Shown: positions 1-10,740, counted from the first letter of the stretch. The stretch: DNA of 64,000 nt from Porpolomopsis calyptriformis (GCA_951640195.1 OX621163.1:1178001-1242000); one strand, 5' to 3'. The notes: generated from the sequence alone by a model not told the origin. Numbers and translations are program-made.

Positions 1-430
1 CAATAATGGCGCGGGTGGTGACATCGTAGCAATCGACCCATGTTCGCTTCTTTTGTTGTTGGAGCTCCCAAACTTTGAGCTCACTTTCATCCCAGCGGTT
101 CTTCCAAAACAGGGTGCTCTTCTCTGATGCTTTGAGCTCGGCTTTCAAGACTTCACGCTCTTGATGAAGTTCTCGGTTCCAGTTACTGATGCTGTTACTG
201 TGAACCGTGAGATGCGAGATGGTGACGGCAGGGTCTTCGGGAGGAGGGGTCTTCGTAGGGTATTCTTTGAAGAAATCTTCCGCGCGTGCATGAGCTTGTC
301 GACGTAACTGTCGAGTAGAGGAGGAAGAGGTGGAGGGACCGGGAGTAGGGGAACGGATGGCGGCAGACAAGGGGATTCGTCCAGCACGTCGAATGGCGAC
401 CTGAGGAGAGGGAGATCGAGTGGCGGGCAT
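1..430 (-). CDS. ORF3 of element I, partial (coiled-coil protein downstream of pol)
   Basis: ATG at 430 opens a frame that runs to the window edge without a stop (143 codons). It lies 155 nt downstream of the pol stop. The N-terminus is rich in Ser, Pro and Arg (begins MPATRSPSPQ). A charged helical stretch follows with regularly spaced Trp and Glu, predicted by eye to be coiled coil. Position, start (MPA.RS) and layout match ORF3 of element II (26,355-26,933), so the two are probably homologous although the sequences have diverged. No signal peptide or membrane segment is seen. Function unknown; it is not env-like. Confidence 0.6.
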   Translation of the reverse strand, partial: MPATRSPSPQVAIRRAGRIPLSAAIRSPTPGPSTSSSSTRQLRRQAHARAEDFFKEYPTKTPPPEDPAVTISHLTVHSNSISNWNRELHQEREVLKAELKASEKSTLFWKNRWDESELKVWELQQQKKRTWVDCYDVTTRAII

Positions 431-585
431 TATGGGCGATGGTTCAACGATGTTGGTGTTGGGTAAGTTCGTCGAAAGTGGGGAAGGACTGGATGGAATC
501 GTATCAATGACTCTGAGTTTATAAATGCCAACTCGACCTAAGAATAGAATTCGGAAAATGGACAGCCAGAATGATGACAAACGAG

Positions 586-3500
586 TTAAGTCGCCATTTG
601 AATTAAGTCTTCGTAAGTCTTCACAATTTCCTTGGCGTGTCGTAAGACGTTCGATCGTTCTTCCCAAGTAGCTTCTTCAATCGGATAACCTTTCCACTTG
701 ACCAAATATTTTCGTCGGCGTTGAGCTCCAGAGTGTTGAAGAATAGATTCAACTTCATATTCTTCTTCGTTCTCGATCAAATCTGGGGGAGGTCGAGATG
801 TATCAGTAATATCAGGGTGGAGTGACTTATCTTTGACATTCGGTCTCAGGAGTGATACGTGAAAAACTGGGTGGAGCTTCTAAGTTCCGGGGATATCGAT
901 AAGATATGCGAGATCCGATACTTGTCTTAGGATCTTGAACGGTCCAGTTCTTCTGTTATCCAGTTTCTTGGCGGGTCAAGTCGTCTTGATGTTCTTAGTA
1001 TCTAACCAAACCAAATCTCCAACTTTGAAGGAGGGAGAGAGTTTCCGTTTTCGATCGGCGTATTTCTTCATTGATTCTGCAGCATGTGACAGTGATTCGC
1101 CAGCACTCTTCTGAGCACGTGTGAGACATTCGTGGAAGGTGTTTGCTGCGGGTACATTACTCGGGGATTCGATTGTGATCAGCAAATGAGGGTGACGGCC
1201 ATATTCCAAATAGAAGGGTGATTGTGATGTGGCAGAGTGTTGTCGATTATTGTAAGCGAATTCAGCAGAAGCCAGCCATTCAGACCAGTCGTCTTGCATG
1301 AAATTAGTATAGAACCGTAGGTAGACCTCGAGTTCTTGATTCGTTCGTTCGGTCTGACCATCGGTCTCAGGATGATAAGCAGTAGACAGTCCAGAGATGG
1401 TTCCTAAGAGTTTATTGAGGGCTTCAGTGAATTTTGATGCGAATTGAACTCCACGATCGGAAATGATCTTCTTTGGCCATCCATGATGTTTCCAGATGTG
1501 ATCACGGAAAAGTCGAGCAGCGCCTTCTGATGAGAGATTGGAAGTCGTCGGAATAAAGTGGGCTCGTTTTGTGAAACGATCAATGACTACCATCACGGCA
1601 TCATATCCAAGCGAGTCAGGTAGTTGAACAATGAGATCGACGGTTATCTCAGTCCATGGTTCGGTAGCGGGGGGTATAGGTTGTAGGAGTCCTGTCAGTT
1701 TCGAGGGGTAATTCTTGTTTTGCTGACAGGCGGGACAGGACCGTACGTAGTTGATAACGTCTTGAGAGACGCTATCCCAAACAAAGTTTCAGAGCACCAG
1801 CTCCTTCATCTTCTCAATGCCAGGGTGTCCAGCATGGGGGTAGGCGTGGGACAGTCGTATTATGTCTGTGCGCAAAGATACTTCCTCCGGCACCACAATT
1901 CGACCTTCAACATTGCGAACCAACCCATCGGCTTGGTCCCAAAACAATGAGGCATCCTCGATTCTCTGTGAGATCTTGTTCGGTATTGGTAGCTTGAAGC
2001 ATAATCTTGCGAAAAAGTCCGGTTCTGAAAGTTTGACGATCGAATTGATCCAATGTTCATCCGCGATTAAAATCTCATCTTCCACCTCGCCTTTACCCTC
2101 GTCGAAATAATCCAGGCACCTGGATAACCCATCGGCTTTGTTCTTTCTCCCTGGGACGTACTCGATTTTGTACTCGTATCTTGATAGAATTTCTGACCAA
2201 CGGGCACGTCGTCCAAATAACACACGAGCAATACTGAAATACTTGAGGGCAAGGCTATTGGTACGAATTAGAAGGTCATGTCGCGAACCTTCCAAAAGAT
2301 GTCGCCACGCCTTAAGACAGTCTATTATCGCTAGAAGCTCAGTGTTGTGAGTTGGATATTTCTTTTCAGCAGGGGTTAAAGATCTTGAATGAAAGCCTAC
2401 GGGTTTCCATTCGTTTTCATGTAGCTGAGACAGTATTCCTCCTAAGGCAAAGCCAGAGGCGTCCGTCTCTAAGCAGTATGGTAGGTCTTGATCCGGTACT
2501 TCAAGGACAGGGGTATTTATGAGGGAGTGTTTCAATTGATCAAAGGCGTGTTGTCGTCTGGGGGTCCATTCCCATACAATATCTTTGCGGAGTAATTGGT
2601 TAAGTGGTTGGGCAATCTTTGAAAAGTCCTTGATATATTTTCTCCAGAAATTCGCGCTTCCGAGAAAGGATTGAAGTTGTTTAACGGTTTGAGGTTCGGG
2701 CCACTCAGCTATGGCTTTGATCTTCTTGGGATTGGTTCCAATATGACCTTTCGTTAAGGTCATTCCCAGATAGATCACCTCTTCCTTCTCGAATTGACAT
2801 TTGATGGGTTTACAGGAGAGTTTGTTCTTCTTCATGATGTCAAGGGTCTTGAACATCCAGTAACGCAATTCTTCTAGATCATCTCCGCAGATGAGAACGT
2901 CATCGATATAGATGAAAACACAACCTGATTTCAACACTTCAGCAAATCGCGTATCAATCATCCGTTGGAACGTGGCTGGAGAATTCCGTAGACCGAAGAA
3001 CATCACTCTTGGAACATAGAGTCCTTTGACCATGTTGAAGGCGGCTTTCCATTCGTCACCTTCTCTAATTCGAATATTGTTAAATCCCCATCGGATATCC
3101 ACGACTGTGAATAGTGCAGCAGATCGTAACTTCGGTTGTTGAATGATTTGATGAAGGAGTGGTAGGGGGTATCGATCAGGAACGGTAAAGTGATTCAGAT
3201 AACGGTAGTCTTCGATTGGTCTGTATCCAGCGTTTTGTCCTTTCGCGTTGATTTCTTTAGCTTTCTTGCTCAGGAAGAAGGGGGCGGCTTGAGGTGAGGA
3301 TCCTTTGAATATTCATCCAGTAGCCACGTTTTCTTCTAGAAACTTCTCTAGGAAGTCTATCTCTCAAGGGGACATCGGATAAGTCGCGTCATTTTGGGGT
3401 ACGAAGTTATCTTTAAGATCAATGACGTGATCGAACTCGGAATGAGGTGGAAGGCAATCGAAGGACTCCTTGGCAAAGACACTAGCATAGTCTTTCCAAT

Positions 3501-4128
3501 AGACCTCCGGTACAAACTTTCGCATATCTTCCTCCACCGTGCTGGCTCGAGATTCATCCAATTTTGAAATACTTGTTATTGCCAGCGAGACCGATTCTAC
3601 CACAGAGGGCTCTGCTTTGCCGCTACAATACCGACGAGAAGTCTCTTTGCCTCCGAGAGCCAGTGTTGACTTCTCCCAATTGATACTAGGGTTTTGAGCT
3701 CTGAGCCATGGGTAGCCGAGGATAATATCAAACTTGGATCTGAGGTCGGTCACTTCCAAACGGATCCTTTCGGTGTGTCCACCTGGAGCTTCTATCCAGA
3801 CATCTGTGTCAAAAACGATCAGGCCTCCTCGGTTCTCTGACCCATCGGCATTCCGTACGGGGATTGGGGTTTCCAAATCCTGAAGAGTAAATTCGTGACG
3901 AGTTGCGAAGGTCTCGTCCATAAAGTTTCCAGAAGCTCCACTATCAATAAGACACGTGGCGGGGACACGTCGGCCACTGTCTGAAGCCTTGATCCAAACG
4001 TCCATCGTAAGTCCTGAATCGCCCTTTTCAATAGTACCAAGAGTTCGAAACAGATTGCATGGGGTAATGGTACATCGAGTGGTATGGTCCGTAATGTTGA
4101 GCGCATTGTCTGAACCTTTTAAAAACCC
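586..4128 (-). pseudogene. pol of element I (PR-RT-RNaseH-IN-chromodomain), five stops
   Basis: One reading frame in -1 phase to gag from the heptamer at 4122-4128. Domains in order: retropepsin with DSGASGNF (about 3920-3950), RT with YIDD, RNase H with LETDASGFALG, integrase with the HAYPHAGHPG and DDE-type DRFTKRAHF/DRGVQF segments, then a chromodomain (EYEVESILQ...YLVKWKGYPIEEATWEE) ending at 586. In-frame stops lie at 3364-3366, 3313-3315, 1789-1791, 976-978 and 880-882. By comparison with element II and the gypsy remnant at 12,971-13,195, at least two are CGA to TGA and one is TGG to TAG. There are no frameshifts. It cannot make a full Pol. Confidence 0.92.
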
Positions 4129-5318
4129 TGGGACTTCAAGTCCGCTGCCAGCCTCTTCTTTCGATCATCCGACCAATTGCGTATACCAGATTTCGCCATA
4201 TCCGATGGAACTTCACTCATTGCCAGTGTAGCGGGCGAGCTGACGTTCTCCATGTAGGGCTCAGTGGTAACGACACGTATGTCTCTGCCTCATCCTCATC
4301 CTCGTCCTCTGTAACCTCCTCTTCCTCGAAAGTATCCTCCTCGACGTGAGGAAGAGGTATCGGGTAAATTCTTCGCATCACCGGCGACACGGTTTGGGCA
4401 GGCGTTCGCGAAGTGGCCAGGTTGGCCGCAGGAGTAACAATTTCCATACGGGATCGTACGGGCAGAAGAGGAAGGCTCCTCTCTTTTGATGGTGGGGGCT
4501 GCTGACGTTTGGTGGGTCATCGTTGCAGCCACGTACGATCCTCGGGCAGGAAAGGGATTGGAGTATTGGGGTTGGGATGTAGAGGACTGTTTTTGTGAGG
4601 CGAGAATGTCCTTTTGATGTTGATAGCGCGTCGTGGCGTCCTTCCACTCTTGAAGTGTGGCAGGGATGGCGGGGAGTCGGTAAACGTATTCAATGAACTC
4701 GGAGTTGAGTCCAGCTTGATAAAGATCAATGAGGGCGGCGTCGTTGAAACCGGTATCGACCTGTAAAGCGCCAAAGCGCAGGTTGTAGTCTTCAATCTTC
4801 TTTTTTCCTTGGCGGAGGTTCTTGATGTCGTTGCGAGCGCGAGACTGTCTGTCGATTCCTTCAAACGTTGATCGGAATCGAGTTACGAATGTGGCCCAGG
4901 TAGCAGTCGGGCCAGTCCAGTTGACAGTTCTCATGTCATTGGTCTCCTTTTCTGACCAAGTTTGAGCCATCATGCCCTTCATGAAGGAGAGGGCAAAGGG
5001 GATCTTGTGTTCGTCGCAGTATGGCTTCCCCATGAAATACAATTTGCAGCTGTTAATAAATTTGTCGATGTCTTGCTGTCGACCAGTGAACTCATCTGGT
5101 TTGGCCATCTTTATTTCAATGGTGGGAGTGGCAGGAGGTTGGGGTTGAGGTCCCGGTGGGGGTTGAGCTTGGGCGGCAAGTTGCTGGTGGAGATCTTGGA
5201 TCTCCGCCGCTTGGTTCGCATTCGAGGCCTGAAGATTGGCCATCTCCCTCCGCAAGTCGTTCATGACTGCAAGGATTTCATTAAGGTTGGGAACAGGGGG
5301 GTTAACGCGAGAACCCAT
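4119..5318 (-). pseudogene. gag of element I with CCHC zinc knuckle, one TGA
   Basis: Gag starts at ATG 5318 (MGSRVNPPVP). A retrotransposon gag core follows (KMAKPDEFTGRQQDIDKFINSC, then WATFVTRFRSTFEG) and a CCHC knuckle (CYSCGQPGHFANAC). A TGA at 4296-4298 interrupts an RG-rich stretch where CGA (Arg) is expected. Beyond it the frame stays open to TAA at 4119-4121, which directly follows the slippery heptamer. The frame is also open upstream of 5318 for about 110 codons without an ATG, so the original start may be lost or non-AUG. Confidence 0.88.
4122..4128 (-). promoter_or_regulatory. -1 ribosomal frameshift heptamer GGGTTTT (element I)
   Basis: In the gag frame the bases read G GGT TTT TAA. 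This is a canonical X-XXY-YYZ slippery site directly before the gag stop. The pol frame (codon starts at 4122, 4005, 3102 and 1596) is exactly the -1 frame. No downstream structure was assessed. Confidence 0.7.
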
Positions 5319-5669
5319 TGGATCTGGTAATGGTGAAGGTGAAGGGGTTGTTAAGGGTGAAGAAGGTCGAGTAGGTTGTTGGAATGGAAAGGGTTGATAT
5401 CTAACAGTAGGGGGAGTGATGGGACGTTGTGACTGGGTGGCGGCGAGTAAGCGAGTTGTTTCGCTTCGAGTTCTTCCTAGAGTTTGTGTGATACTTGGTA
5501 GAGGAGAAGCTTGACTAGCTTCCTCGTTTGGATCTGGGAAGATTCGGGTTTGTGAGTAGAGCGACTGAGAAAGTGGATTGTTCTGCTCAGAGGGATCGTA
5601 AAGGTCCTGGTCATCGTCGTCCAGTGTTAAAGCAAAGGTGGATCAAGTAAGGGGGAGAGAGCAAGAAGG

Positions 5670-5680
5670 AAGTCTGATTC
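5670..5680 (-). promoter_or_regulatory. Primer site of element I (self-priming type)
   Basis: One base inside the 5' LTR boundary, the minus strand reads GAATCAGACTT. It is perfectly complementary to the LTR segment at 5781-5791, which lies where the transcript should start. There is no TGG, as a tRNA 3' end would require. Confidence 0.7.
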
Positions 5681-5681
5681 T

Positions 5682-6070
5682 TGTTATAAACTGGTTGTCG
5701 ATGAGATGGTTTTACTTCGGAGAGCTCTGTCCCAAGACGATGATAATGTCTCAAGTCCTAGTTATTGGGTTGCTAACGAGGAATCAGACTTAAAGTCTGA
5801 GTACAACTAACTAGGGGTTTATATACTGACTACGCTACTGTGGATGAGTCAGTGTAAACATGAGGAATACATGCGACGAGTAGAGATAAACATGATAAGG
5901 GACTTGGAGCATGTGAAGAGATGAAACATGATTGTCGGAAATGAAATGTGTCCTATCTCGGATATATGAAAAGATACGGAATTGTGGGGAATCCCAAGTA
6001 GAGATAAGACCTGTCTGACTAAGCAGTAATGACTAACATAGAGAGGGAATGAAAATTTACGTCCGTGACA
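5682..6070 (-). repeat. 5' LTR of element I (389 bp)
   Basis: Begins TGTTATAAAC and ends GTCCGTGACA on the plus strand, the same ends as the 370-bp LTR of element II. On the minus strand a TATA box (5817-5826) lies about 25 nt upstream of AAGTCTGATTC (5781-5791), the predicted RNA start. One TGAGTCA bZIP-type site lies at 5845-5851. The following CCTAT (6071-6075) is the likely target duplication; its partner is off window. Confidence 0.88.
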
Positions 6071-6621
6071 CCTATCAAGTCCTTCAAATACGAACTCGAA
6101 CCCTCCGAACGCTCCCGATAGCTCCCAAACGTCCCGAACGACTTCAAGAATCATCGAACCCTCCGAACGCGATCGAAGCTTTCCGAATGCGAATGAAAGT
6201 TTGTATATCAAAGGGAAGACACTATTCAAAGGCATCTGATCTCTTCTATTTCTCCCTTTTCATTCAATTCCTTCATTCCTATTCACTACTTTCCCCTTAG
6301 ATCATTAGAGAGGCTTCCCTTTTATCATATACACTCAAAGGGATCCTTGTACTAGAAGATATATATACTGTATGTTGTAGCTAGTGATAAAACAAGTTAG
6401 ATATTCGCTTCTCTCTCGCTCTCGAGTCTAGATCCTCTTTAGATCTTCTAAGACTTCCTCTTTCGACTTCCCGATCCTTCCGATTCCCCGATCGATCTCA
6501 TTCGCGAACGATCGAAGACTTCCTTTCCACGATCATCGATCATAGACTGTGTCGAGACTCTTTATAGTCGTCCTCGCACCTTGTTCTGTGTTCGGTTCTC
6601 ATACGCGAAGCAGACGTATCA
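6071..6621 (+). repeat. Solo LTR of the element III family, left part removed by element I
   Basis: Matches the reverse complement of the LTRs at 14,828-15,435 and 23,119-23,706, ending GCAGACGTATCA. The missing first bases (TGATACGACC...) lie to the left of element I, which inserted within it. Still CpG-rich, so recent. Confidence 0.88.
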
Positions 6622-6696
6622 GCGGCTATTGATGTAAACTGTCTGATGTAAATAGGAATAGACGAGCAAAGAAAAAGAAAAAATATATCTCTGACA
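6622..6696. repeat. Tail of a 438-bp-type LTR (same family as 9915-10,352)
   Basis: About 75 bp match the right end of the LTR at 9915-10,352 (TATTGATGTAAACTGTCTGA... to CTCTGACA). The left part was displaced by the solo LTR ending at 6621. Confidence 0.75.
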
Positions 6697-7057
6697 CTCG
6701 CAGGCCCATCGACAGCTGGGCTTGAACTACTTCCAGTGGCTGTATGTCACAACTGTAGTTGCAAGTCTTTTTGTTGATCACAAGGCAGGCCTTAGAGCTT
6801 AATAAGTCTAAAAGGATATAGAAGAAGGTTCTGACAGGAACGTCTTCGTAAAGGGTGATAATTCCTTCCGTGTTGAGTTTGACTTCTACAAAGAAGTTCT
6901 GTTGTGGGTTAAATCCGTTGTGTGCCTCTGCTGAGAGTTTAGGGAATATAGGCATGAACAGTTGGCTCAATAGTTATATGTTTATGTTTCTCTTTTCTTG
7001 TTCTGATGGAAGAGAAGTCTGATGATTCTGATTGTGTTCGTGCTACTACAAGTAATC
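6697..7057. other. Unassigned segment between LTRs
   Basis: No recognised domain. A minus-strand frame of about 90 codons from ATG 6970 (MSQLFMPIFP...) runs through it, then enters the LTR tail, so it may be a broken host or element gene. No RNA gene or clear promoter seen. Confidence 0.3.
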
Positions 7058-7670
7058 TGTCAGGACCGAGGTTCCAAGGGGGTTCTCTGGGCCTAACATG
7101 ACACAATCAGGGTTGACAAGTGTTCCAAAGAGGCTATTGGATTCGAGGCGGAACCACAGTATGTAGACGAGTAAGTCAAAACTAGAGTAGTCTACTATAA
7201 AATGTGTATATTATATATGTGTAGTAAATAAAGGGTTTTTATGAAGGACTAAGGGGAACGAACATCTAAGGGTCATAAGGACCTTGTATGTAAGGGGAGG
7301 TCATCTACAATATAGTCTTCAAAGGGGGCTTGTATAGAATGAAAGGTAGAAAGGGAAGAAAGGGACCATTATGGATGGTCCGAATGGTGGAGTGGCTCAG
7401 AGTGCGTAGGACGAGTACACTCAGATGGCGCACGGCTTTTAGGGATTCCAATGAACCAATTTCGGAATGAATCCGATCAGTAGATCTTGAGTTATCTTTG
7501 GTTTAGTGCGCAGGATGAGTACACTTGGATCGCGCAAGATGATATGACATCATCCAAAGGTGTGCAGAACGAGTACACTCGGATCGCACAAGGTGATATG
7601 ACATCATCCAAAGGTGCGCGAAACGAGTGTGTTCAGATGGCACAAGGTATCAGGTTCGAGATTTCTGACA
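7058..7670. repeat. Solo LTR A (613 bp, TGTCAGGACC...TTTCTGACA)
   Basis: Bounded by a perfect 5-bp target duplication TAATC (7053-7057 and 7671-7675). It starts TGTCAG and ends CTGACA. No internal domain of a matching element is in the window, so it is a solo LTR. It is closely related to solo LTR B (12,290-12,965). An internal 54-bp tandem repeat occupies 7506-7648. Confidence 0.88.
7506..7648 (+). repeat. 54-bp minisatellite in solo LTR A (2 full + 1 partial unit)
   Basis: Units start at 7506, 7560 and 7614, each opening GTGYGCRGRA and the two full ones ending GACATCATCCAAAG. 54 is a multiple of three, so one plus-strand frame reads an 18-residue repeat (AQDEYTRIAQDDMTSSKG-like) through all units. 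Confidence 0.88.
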
Positions 7671-7675
7671 TAATC

Positions 7676-8310
7676 TCACAGGAGGATGAAGTGATGATCT
7701 GCTTCGCCCTCAGGGTTTATATAGTATTTCTAAAGTAGGAGTCATTATGAGTCAGCCTCTGCAGTCACCCCATTTTCTATTGTTCACAGCCTCCAAATAA
7801 GGTTTGCCATTGTCCCTAGTCATGCTGCAGGAGGCTATGTGCTTCTGATGACTCAATTCTATTGGGCATAGCCTTCCGCAGCACTGAGCTGTGTTGTCTC
7901 ATGACTAGTTCCTATTGTTCTCCTGGTCATGAGATCACCATTGTTTCTATCTCTTGTCCAGTGTATCAGGTTTCTCTTCTTTGACTGAGGAATCTCCTTT
8001 TGGTCCTCCCTTTATACGCAGGCATATAAAAGGTATAGAGTTGTATCCCTACCCTTCAGTTCAATCTTCGTCCATCATCATAACTCCCTCCCACCAAGGC
8101 CACTACGTCTGATTCTTCAAGCAGTCTGGGGTGGTGCACCGCACTGCCCCCATCTTCCTTGATTGTGATTTGTTTCACTACTACCTTCAGCGTATCCCCT
8201 CCAATGCTAATCTTTGTTGGTTGTCTTTCTGTTGCTTTGCTTGCAGTGGCAAACACAAGGTCAAGAAGTGTCCATATGTTTGCTGGCTGATCCAGCATGC
8301 TTGTGGTTTG
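7676..8310 (+). promoter_or_regulatory. Upstream region with TATA box for the gene at 8311
   Basis: No open coding frame is supported. A good TATA sequence (GCATATAAAAGG) lies near 8021-8032, followed by a pyrimidine-rich start-like stretch. A possible 5' intron may end at CTTTGCTTGCAG near 8240. The start of the coding region is unresolved. Confidence 0.35.
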
Positions 8311-8903
8311 ATGGAGGATCCACTTGGTAAGTGTCTTGTTTTGTCTTTGTTAGTCTATGTTTATTGATAATAGGCCTTTCCTTTTTAGCTTGGGATGATT
8401 ACGCCCCTCCCCCTACTTCCCAGCTCCCTTTGGAGGAGCAGGTTAATTGGGGGTCAGATAAGTGGGCTGCCTCCCTTCCTCTTGTCAAGAAGGAGGCAGT
8501 TGATTGGGCTGCCAGTCCTCCTTTTCATCCTTGGACCCCTGGTCCATTGAGTTCTTTGTCGAGTGGTAAGCCCTTAACTCTCTCGCCCTCTTCATGATTA
8601 CTGACTCCTTATTTCTCAGTTGAAGATTTGTCCTTGTCATCTACCAACATCAAGATTGAGGAGGAAGAAGTTCCTCCTAGTTTATTGTGGAGTCCTACCA
8701 ATGATTGGTTGGGTGAAGAGGCAAGGAAGATAGCAATGGGTTTCATCGAGGGTAAGGCTGCTGAGTTGCAGGCTTCTGGTGGAGATACCAATGGGGCAAT
8801 CCATTGGGGTAATAAGTTGGCTGCATTAGATAGCCAAGTAGTTTTGAGTTTCATAGAGTTTCTGAGGGACAGTATGGTGCAGGAGATTGCCAAGATGGAC
8901 TAG
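8311..8903 (+). CDS. Orphan spliced gene, about 158 aa, unknown function
   Basis: Three exons joined by GT-AG introns keep one frame: 8311-8326, 8389-8565 and 8620-8903 (introns of 62 and 54 nt, GTAAGT...TTTTAG and GTAAGC...CTCAG). The product begins MEDPLAWDDY, has repeated Trp/Pro-rich acidic segments (W...AASLPLV, DWAASPPF) and ends in a helical stretch to a stop at 8903. An upstream frame (SGKHKVKKCPYVCWL) joins ATG 8311 in phase, so the true start may be earlier. No known domain recognised. It lies between solo LTRs and could be a captured or element-derived gene. Confidence 0.45.
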
Positions 8904-9542
8904 TTTGAATTGTTAGTCAGACATGGACTCCCCTTTTGTACAAATAGTCTCTGCTGCCAATAAAGACAGCCCCCTCCAAAGAGAACAGGCATAGAAAAGA
9001 AAGGAAAAGAAAGGATTTTAAAAAGAGTGAATGCCAATTTCATGACACTGTATTGGTAAGTGCAGCACATACTGCTGCCTCAGACCTAACAGTTGGGCTT
9101 GGATTAATGTGGTACCCTAGGGAGGGAACCTGAGGGGCTACAAATATCTCATATTTGGCCTCTGGTGTTATGTCAGCAGAGAGACTCAGGTTGCTAGATG
9201 TAAATCACAGAGAGACCAGCGCATAAACTGGTGGTGACAACGTTAAAGGATGAAAACTAGGGAGATACAAGCGTTCTGTACTCTACTTATATCTATCTGA
9301 GTCTGGACCTGTGATTGTGATAACCACGATAACGATCCATGGAATGGCTGACTAATGCACAGCATTATGCAGTGTTGCGCAGCTACTGCGGAGCATGTCT
9401 TCATCGACCAATGGCATTATCACCTCTAATCTCTGAGGAGATAAGATAGAAGATTAGACAAGGAGAGATAAGATAAAATCGAAGATAAGATTAGATAAGG
9501 GGAAAAAGAAAAGTTGGTGAGACAACAAAAATGAAGTGACCG
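8904..9542. other. Gene-free spacer
   Basis: Contains A/G-rich runs (about 8990-9025 and 9435-9500). No frame, RNA gene or LTR end could be supported. Confidence 0.5.
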
Positions 9543-9914
9543 TAACATGACCCCTCAGTCCCCTGAGCACTGTATATTCAACTATATGAATACTAGATGC
9601 CTATCAAGTCCTTTGAATACAAACACGAACTCTCCGAATGCTCCTGATAGCTCCCGAATGTCCCGAACGAGTTCGAGATTCATTGAACTCTCTAAACGCA
9701 ATTGAAGCCTTCTGAACGCAAATGAAAGTTTGTATATCAAAGGGAAGATACTATTCAAAGGCATCGGTTCTCTTCTATTTCTCCCTTTTCATTTGACTTC
9801 TTCATTCCCATTCACTACTTTCCCCTTAGATCATTAGAGAGGCTCCCCTTTTATCATATACACTCAAAGGGATCCTTGTACTAGAAGATATATATACTGT
9901 ATGTTGTAGCTAGT

Positions 9915-10352
9915 TGTTAGATGGCAGTCTAGGGTTAATCACAAAGTTTTACTTCAGGCTCTGGGTGTAGGGTTTTTAAAGGGTTGGCAGACTACTAATT
10001 GGGGGTGTTAACGAAAGAAACAGACTTATCCTAAGTCTATCTACTGCTGGCTTTATATACTAGCTACGTATGAGTCATACTGACTACGTGTGAGTCATAG
10101 CAACTACATATGAGTCCTAGCTATGGATGAGTCATGATGACTATGTATGAGTCTGAATACAAATGAGTCATAGTAACTATGGATGAGTCACATGGAATGT
10201 GAAGGAAAATGGTGGTGGGCTAAATATAGGTATGGCTTGGTCACCTTCTATTACTAAGCAGAGCTTGGGTGGCTAAGCAGTTATTGATGTAAACTGTCTG
10301 ATGTAAATAGGAATAGATAAGCAAAAGAAAAGGAAAATATATACCTCTGACA
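9915..10352 (-). repeat. Solo LTR C (438 bp) with bZIP-site array
   Basis: Bounded by CTAGT target duplications (9910-9914 and 10,353-10,357). It begins TGTTAG and ends CTCTGACA. Distant relative of the element I/II LTRs: minus-strand TATA at 10,051-10,060 and a start-like AAGTCTGTTTC at 10,017-10,027. Five exact TGAGTCA sites (10,071, 10,091, 10,128, 10,164, 10,184) and two near-matches lie just upstream of the TATA box. Confidence 0.87.
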
Positions 10353-10566
10353 CTAGTAATCCAACAAGTTAGATATTTGCTTCTCTCTCGCTCTTGAGTC
10401 TAGATCTTCTAAGACTTCCTCTTGACTCCTATTTCGATCTTCCGATCCTTCCAATTCCCCAATTGATCACATTCGCGAATGATTGAAGACTTCCTATCCA
10501 CAATCATTGATTATAGACTGTGTCAAGACTCTTTATAGTCATCCTTGCACCTTGTTCTGTGTTTGG

Positions 10567-10740
10567 TGATACAACCCATTGGTCCTTTGGACTCTGATTC
10601 ATGATTTGTATGTGTTGATTTTGATAGTGACTAGTTACAGTAGATGTGACATGTAACGAAGAAGAAGCCTTTGTATGCAACTACCACATTCCCTCTGCAC
10701 TTGCACTTCTGGAGGGCTCAGGCCTGGCCCAGTCGTATCA
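10567..10740. mobile_element. 174-bp LTR-like insert with TGATAC...GTATCA ends
   Basis: Removing it restores the host LTR sequence. The ends are inverted repeats like those of element III LTRs, but the interior does not match them. Flanks TTGG (10,563-10,566) and TCAG (10,741-10,744) are both one CpG transition from the TCGG seen in intact copies, which fits a 4-bp target duplication. No coding capacity; probably a short solo LTR or non-autonomous element. Confidence 0.65.

Larger units (their letters stand above)
1..6070 (-). mobile_element. Ty3/gypsy chromovirus, element I (decayed, left end off window)
   Basis: Minus-strand LTR retrotransposon in the order 5' LTR (5682-6070), gag (4119-5318), pol with protease, RT, RNase H, integrase and chromodomain (586-4128), then a third ORF (430 to the left edge). 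The 3' LTR must lie outside the window. The coding frames have no frameshifts, only point nonsense changes, so this is a fairly young inactive copy. It sits inside an LTR of the element III family: 6071 onward continues that LTR after its first bases were separated to the left of the window. Domain order and the C-terminal chromodomain are as known for chromoviruses. Confidence 0.93.

Noticed and set aside
586..4298. Classic RIP signature
   Set aside because: Changes examined by eye sit mainly at CpG, not CpA, and copies remain very similar; called CpG deamination instead.
8056..8298. Minus-strand 80-codon frame upstream of the orphan gene
   Set aside because: Covers the TATA-proximal leader and a likely intron; no support beyond length.
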